A stretch of DNA of 64,000 nt from Actinopolyspora lacussalsi (lineage in GTDB: Bacteria; Actinomycetota; Actinomycetes; Mycobacteriales; Pseudonocardiaceae), in contig JAURUC010000001.1 in the NCBI GenBank assembly GCA_030803735.1, positions 2,869,501-2,933,500 of the forward strand, read 5' to 3'. Both the position numbers and the translations under genes were made by a program. Below, piece after piece: positions 56,851 to 64,000 of the stretch. How positions within the stretch are numbered: the first letter of the stretch is position 1; the number at the start of each line of letters is the position of its first letter. The notes under the pieces were generated by a model, which searched no databases, had not been told where the DNA came from, and saw nothing but the letters and a program-made list of their open reading frames with translations.

Positions 56851-56885
56851 CACCGGCACAACCGCCGAAGCTTCACAACAAAAAA

Positions 56886-56916
56886 GCTCCCTGCTCGGAG
56901 GAGACGAGCAGGGAGC
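56886..56916 (-). terminator. Rho-independent terminator after rpoC
   Basis: A perfect 11-bp inverted repeat (GCTCCCTGCTC / GAGCAGGGAGC) with a 9-nt loop, followed on the minus strand by TTTTTTGTTGTG. It ends the rpoB-rpoC transcript. Confidence 0.92.
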
Positions 56917-56971
56917 CTGGCGACCACGACGGTGCGCCGAACACTTCCCCGGTTCGGCGCACCGTTTCGCG

Positions 56972-60883
<3,912 letters not shown>

Positions 60884-60975
60884 GTCGGATCTTCTCCCTT
60901 TGTTGGGTGTGTGCCGGGTGGACGTGGGGCCGGTTCGCGGCGGCCACGGCGGGCTGCCGCGAACCGGCGACGAGG

Positions 60976-63900
60976 TCAGTTGACGACGTCGTCGACCGAG
61001 GGGGCCTCGTTCTTGGACAGGTTGATGCCGAGGTTGGCCGCCGCGCGTTCGAGGTCCTCGTCGTCACCGTCCCGCATCTCGATGGCGGCACCGTCGCTGG
61101 AGAGCACCTCGACGTTCAGGCACAGCGACTGCAACTCCTTGAGCAGCACCTTGAACGACTCCGGAATACCCGGTTCTGGGATGTTCTCACCCTTGACGAC
61201 CGCTTCGTAGACCTTGACGCGACCGAGCACGTCGTCGGACTTGATCGTCAGCAGTTCCTGCAGCGTGTAGGCGGCACCGTAGGCCTGCATCGCCCAGCAC
61301 TCCATCTCACCGAAGCGCTGGCCACCGAACTGGGCCTTACCGCCCAGCGGCTGCTGGGTGATCATCGAGTACGGCCCGGTCGACCGTGCGTGGATCTTGT
61401 CATCCACCAGGTGCAGCAGCTTGAGGATGTACATGTAGCCGACCGCCACGCGGTGGGGGTACGGCTCCCCGCTGCGTCCGTCGATCAGCATCGCCTTGCC
61501 GTCGCCGTCCACGACGCGCTCCCCGTCGCGGTTCGGCCTCGTCGACGACAGCAGACCGGTGATCTCCTCCTCGCGAGCACCGTCGAAAACCGGGCTGGCC
61601 GTCTTGGTACCCGGCTCGACGTCGTAGAGCTCCTCGGGGATCTTCTTCGCCCAGTCCGGATCCCCGTCGATCGACCACCCCTGCGAGGCGATCCAGCCGA
61701 GATGGGTCTCCAGGACCTGCCCGATGTTCATACGCCGCGGCACACCGTGGGTGTTGAGGATGATGTCCATCGGGGTGCCGTCCTTGGTGAACGGCATGTC
61801 CTCGATCGGCAGGATCTTGCCGATAACACCCTTGTTGCCGTGCCTGCCGGCGAGCTTGTCACCGTCCTGGATCTTGCTCTTCTGGGCCACGTAGACCCGG
61901 ACGAGCTCGTTGACCCCGGGCGGGAGCTCGTCGTCCTCCTCGCGGTTGAACACGCGGACGCCGATGACCTTGCCGGTCTCACCGTGCGGCACCTTCAGCG
62001 AGGTGTCCCTGACCTCCCTGGCCTTCTCCCCGAAGATCGCGCGGAGCAGCCGCTCCTCCGGGGTCAGCTCGGTCTCACCCTTGGGAGTGACCTTGCCGAC
62101 GAGGATGTCGCCGCCCTGCACCTCGGCACCGATGCGGACGATGCCGCGCTCGTCGAGGTCGGACAGCACGTCCTCGGAGACGTTCGGGATGTCCCTGGTG
62201 ATCTCCTCGGAGCCCAGCTTGGTATCGCGGGCGTCGACCTCGTGCTCCTCGATGTGGATCGAGGTGAGCACGTCGTCCTGCACCAGCCGCTGGGAGAGGA
62301 TGATCGCGTCCTCGTAGTTGTGCCCCTCCCACGGCATGATGCCGACGAGCAGGTTCTTGCCCAGCGCCATCTCGCCGTCCTCGGTCGAGGGACCGTCGGC
62401 GATGACCTGCCCTGCCTCGACCCGGTCGCCCTCGTTGACGATGGGCTTCTGGTTGATGCAGGTCCCGTGGTTGGACCGGGCGAACTTCTGCAACCGGTAG
62501 GTACGCCGGTTGCCGTCGTCGTCCATGATAGTGAGGTAGTCGGCGCACAGGTCCTCGACGACACCCGCCTTCTCCGCGGTGATGACGTTGCCCGCGTCGA
62601 CGGCGGCACGGAGCTCCATGCCGGTACCGACGAGCGGGGACTCGCTGCGCAGCAGCGGAACCGCCTGCCGCTGCATGTTGGCACCCATCAGGGCGCGGTT
62701 GGCGTCGTCGTGCTCCAGGAACGGCAGCATCGCCGTGGCCGCCGAGACCATCTGACGCGGCGAGACGTCCATGTACTCGATCTCGGTGGGGGCGAGCAGC
62801 TCGACCTCGCCGCCCTTGCGCCTACCGAGCACACGGTCCTCGAGGAAGTTGCCGTCGTCGTCGATCGGCGTGTTGGCCTGCGCCTTGGTGTAGCGGTCCT
62901 CCTCGTCGGCGGTGAGGTAGTCCACCTGATCGGTGACCACACCGTCGACCACCTTGCGGTAGGGCGTCTCGATGAACCCGAACGGATTGACCCGGCCGAA
63001 GGTGGCCAGCGAACCGATCAGACCGATGTTCGGCCCTTCCGGCGTCTCGATCGGGCACATCCGGCCGTAGTGCGAGGGGTGGACGTCACGAACCTCGACG
63101 CCCGCACGCTCCCTGGAGAGACCGCCCGGCCCCAGCGCCGAGAGCCTGCGCTTGTGCGTCAGGCCGGCCAGGGGGTTGGTCTGGTCCATGAACTGGGAGA
63201 GCTGCGAGGTGCCGAAGAACTCCTTGATCGCGGCGACGACCGGGCGAATGTTGATCAGTGTCTGCGGTGTGATCGCCTCGACGTCCTGGGTCGTCATGCG
63301 CTCGCGGACGACGCGTTCCATCCGGGAGAGGCCGACCCGCACCTGGTTCTGGATGAGCTCGCCCACGGTGCGCAGCCTGCGGTTACCGAAGTGATCGATG
63401 TCGTCGAGCTCGACCGGGACGTCGTTGTCCTCGGAGCCCATCGAGTTCTCGCCCGCGTGCAGCCGGACCAGGTACTCGATGGTGGTGGCGATGTCGTCGT
63501 GTGTGAGCACGCCCGAGGTGAACGGCAGGTCGATGCCGAGCTTCTTGTTGACCTTGTAGCGGCCGACGCGGGCGAGGTCGTAACGCTTCTCCTTGAAGAA
63601 GAGGTTCTCCAGCAGCGTCTGCGCGCTCTCCTTCGTCGGCGGCTCGCCGGGACGCAGTTTGCGGTAGATGTCCAGCAGGGCCTCGTCCTGGCCCGAGGTG
63701 TGGTCCTTCTCCAGGGTCGACAGCATCGTCTCGGAGAAGCCGAACCGCTCGCGGATACCCTCGGCGGTCCATCCCAGCGCCTTGAGCAGGACGGTGACCG
63801 GCTGCCTGCGCTTGCGGTCGATCCGCACACCGACGGTGTCGCGCTTGTCGACGTCGAACTCCAGCCAGGCACCCCTGCTCGGGATGATCTTCGCGCTGTA

Positions 63901-64000
63901 GACGTCCTTGTCGGTCGACTTGTCGACGGTCTGGTCGAAGTAAACGCCGGGCGACCGGACCAGCTGCGAGACCACGACACGCTCGGTGCCGTTGATGATG
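60976..64000 (-). CDS. rpoB: RNA polymerase beta subunit (N-terminus beyond the window)
   Basis: The visible part is ~1008 residues; it starts in the middle of the conserved [20 protein letters not shown] segment, so the first ~150 residues lie past position 64000. Landmarks: the rifampicin region [20 protein letters not shown] then [38 protein letters not shown], the catalytic-side [17 protein letters not shown] and the C-terminal [20 protein letters not shown]. Compared with the usual DQNNPLSGLTH, the cluster reads [11 protein letters not shown]. It is followed by rpoC after 92 nt. Confidence 0.98.
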   Translation of the reverse strand, partial: IINGTERVVVSQLVRSPGVYFDQTVDKSTDKDVYSAKIIPSRGAWLEFDVDKRDTVGVRIDRKRRQPVTVLLKALGWTAEGIRERFGFSETMLSTLEKDHTSGQDEALLDIYRKLRPGEPPTKESAQTLLENLFFKEKRYDLARVGRYKVNKKLGIDLPFTSGVLTHDDIATTIEYLVRLHAGENSMGSEDNDVPVELDDIDHFGNRRLRTVGELIQNQVRVGLSRMERVVRERMTTQDVEAITPQTLINIRPVVAAIKEFFGTSQLSQFMDQTNPLAGLTHKRRLSALGPGGLSRERAGVEVRDVHPSHYGRMCPIETPEGPNIGLIGSLATFGRVNPFGFIETPYRKVVDGVVTDQVDYLTADEEDRYTKAQANTPIDDDGNFLEDRVLGRRKGGEVELLAPTEIEYMDVSPRQMVSAATAMLPFLEHDDANRALMGANMQRQAVPLLRSESPLVGTGMELRAAVDAGNVITAEKAGVVEDLCADYLTIMDDDGNRRTYRLQKFARSNHGTCINQKPIVNEGDRVEAGQVIADGPSTEDGEMALGKNLLVGIMPWEGHNYEDAIILSQRLVQDDVLTSIHIEEHEVDARDTKLGSEEITRDIPNVSEDVLSDLDERGIVRIGAEVQGGDILVGKVTPKGETELTPEERLLRAIFGEKAREVRDTSLKVPHGETGKVIGVRVFNREEDDELPPGVNELVRVYVAQKSKIQDGDKLAGRHGNKGVIGKILPIEDMPFTKDGTPMDIILNTHGVPRRMNIGQVLETHLGWIASQGWSIDGDPDWAKKIPEELYDVEPGTKTASPVFDGAREEEITGLLSSTRPNRDGERVVDGDGKAMLIDGRSGEPYPHRVAVGYMYILKLLHLVDDKIHARSTGPYSMITQQPLGGKAQFGGQRFGEMECWAMQAYGAAYTLQELLTIKSDDVLGRVKVYEAVVKGENIPEPGIPESFKVLLKELQSLCLNVEVLSSDGAAIEMRDGDDEDLERAAANLGINLSKNEAPSVDDVVN

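Overview
This window comes from the chromosome of a high-GC actinobacterium. Its protein sequences and gene order point to the order Pseudonocardiales (Saccharopolyspora/Actinopolyspora-like). Several housekeeping proteins (RpoA, L17, S9) carry acidic extensions, which would fit a halotolerant member such as Actinopolyspora, but the genus is an inference. Almost all of it is core genome, read mainly on the minus strand.

Layout in window coordinates: (1) 1-4156: a truncated and a complete copy of a Pro/Gln-rich membrane protein, then a minus-strand operon of three proteins (EspC-like small helical protein, 781-aa WXG-domain protein with a Gly/Pro-rich body, coiled-coil protein) that look like type VII secretion (T7SS) substrates or partners. 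(2) 4381-7507: two tiny membrane-protein ORFs, then glmM, rpsI and rplM. (3) 7930-22113: a complete ESX-4-type T7SS: two WXG100 proteins, an Hsp70-like membrane protein, eccC, eccD, mycP, eccB, eccE and an eccE-coupled gene. The order glmM-rpsI-rplM-esxT-esxU-Rv3446c-eccC4-eccD4-mycP4-eccB4 is that of Mycobacterium tuberculosis Rv3441c-Rv3450c. (4) 22267-23154: an AbiEi/DUF559-like gene flanked by palindromic repeats. (5) 23243-28083: truA, rplQ, rpoA, rpsD, rpsK, rpsM, rpmJ, infA. (6) 28659-31202: a methyltransferase gene (plus strand), map and adk. (7) 31490-43312: secY and the spc/S10 ribosomal protein genes. (8) 43837-48217: tuf, fusA, rpsG, rpsL. (9) 48882-56440: accessory block with a 1566-aa tandem ADP-ribosylglycohydrolase-like protein, an AhpD-like protein, a divergent MocR regulator and a small coiled-coil protein. 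(10) 56972-64000: rpoC and the 5'-truncated rpoB.

The translation/transcription genes are divided by clear hairpin terminators (after rpoC, tuf, rplO, rpsQ and rpsI, and near rpoA). The less ordinary content is in the gaps and accessory genes: a ~108-nt long-hairpin repeat family with compensatory changes (three good copies and one diverged), a 25-bp palindromic repeat family, a leader element shared by rpsL and rpsJ, a 19-bp triple tandem repeat, and the degenerate tandem ADP-ribosylglycohydrolase. No tRNA, rRNA, CRISPR array or insertion sequence was recognised.
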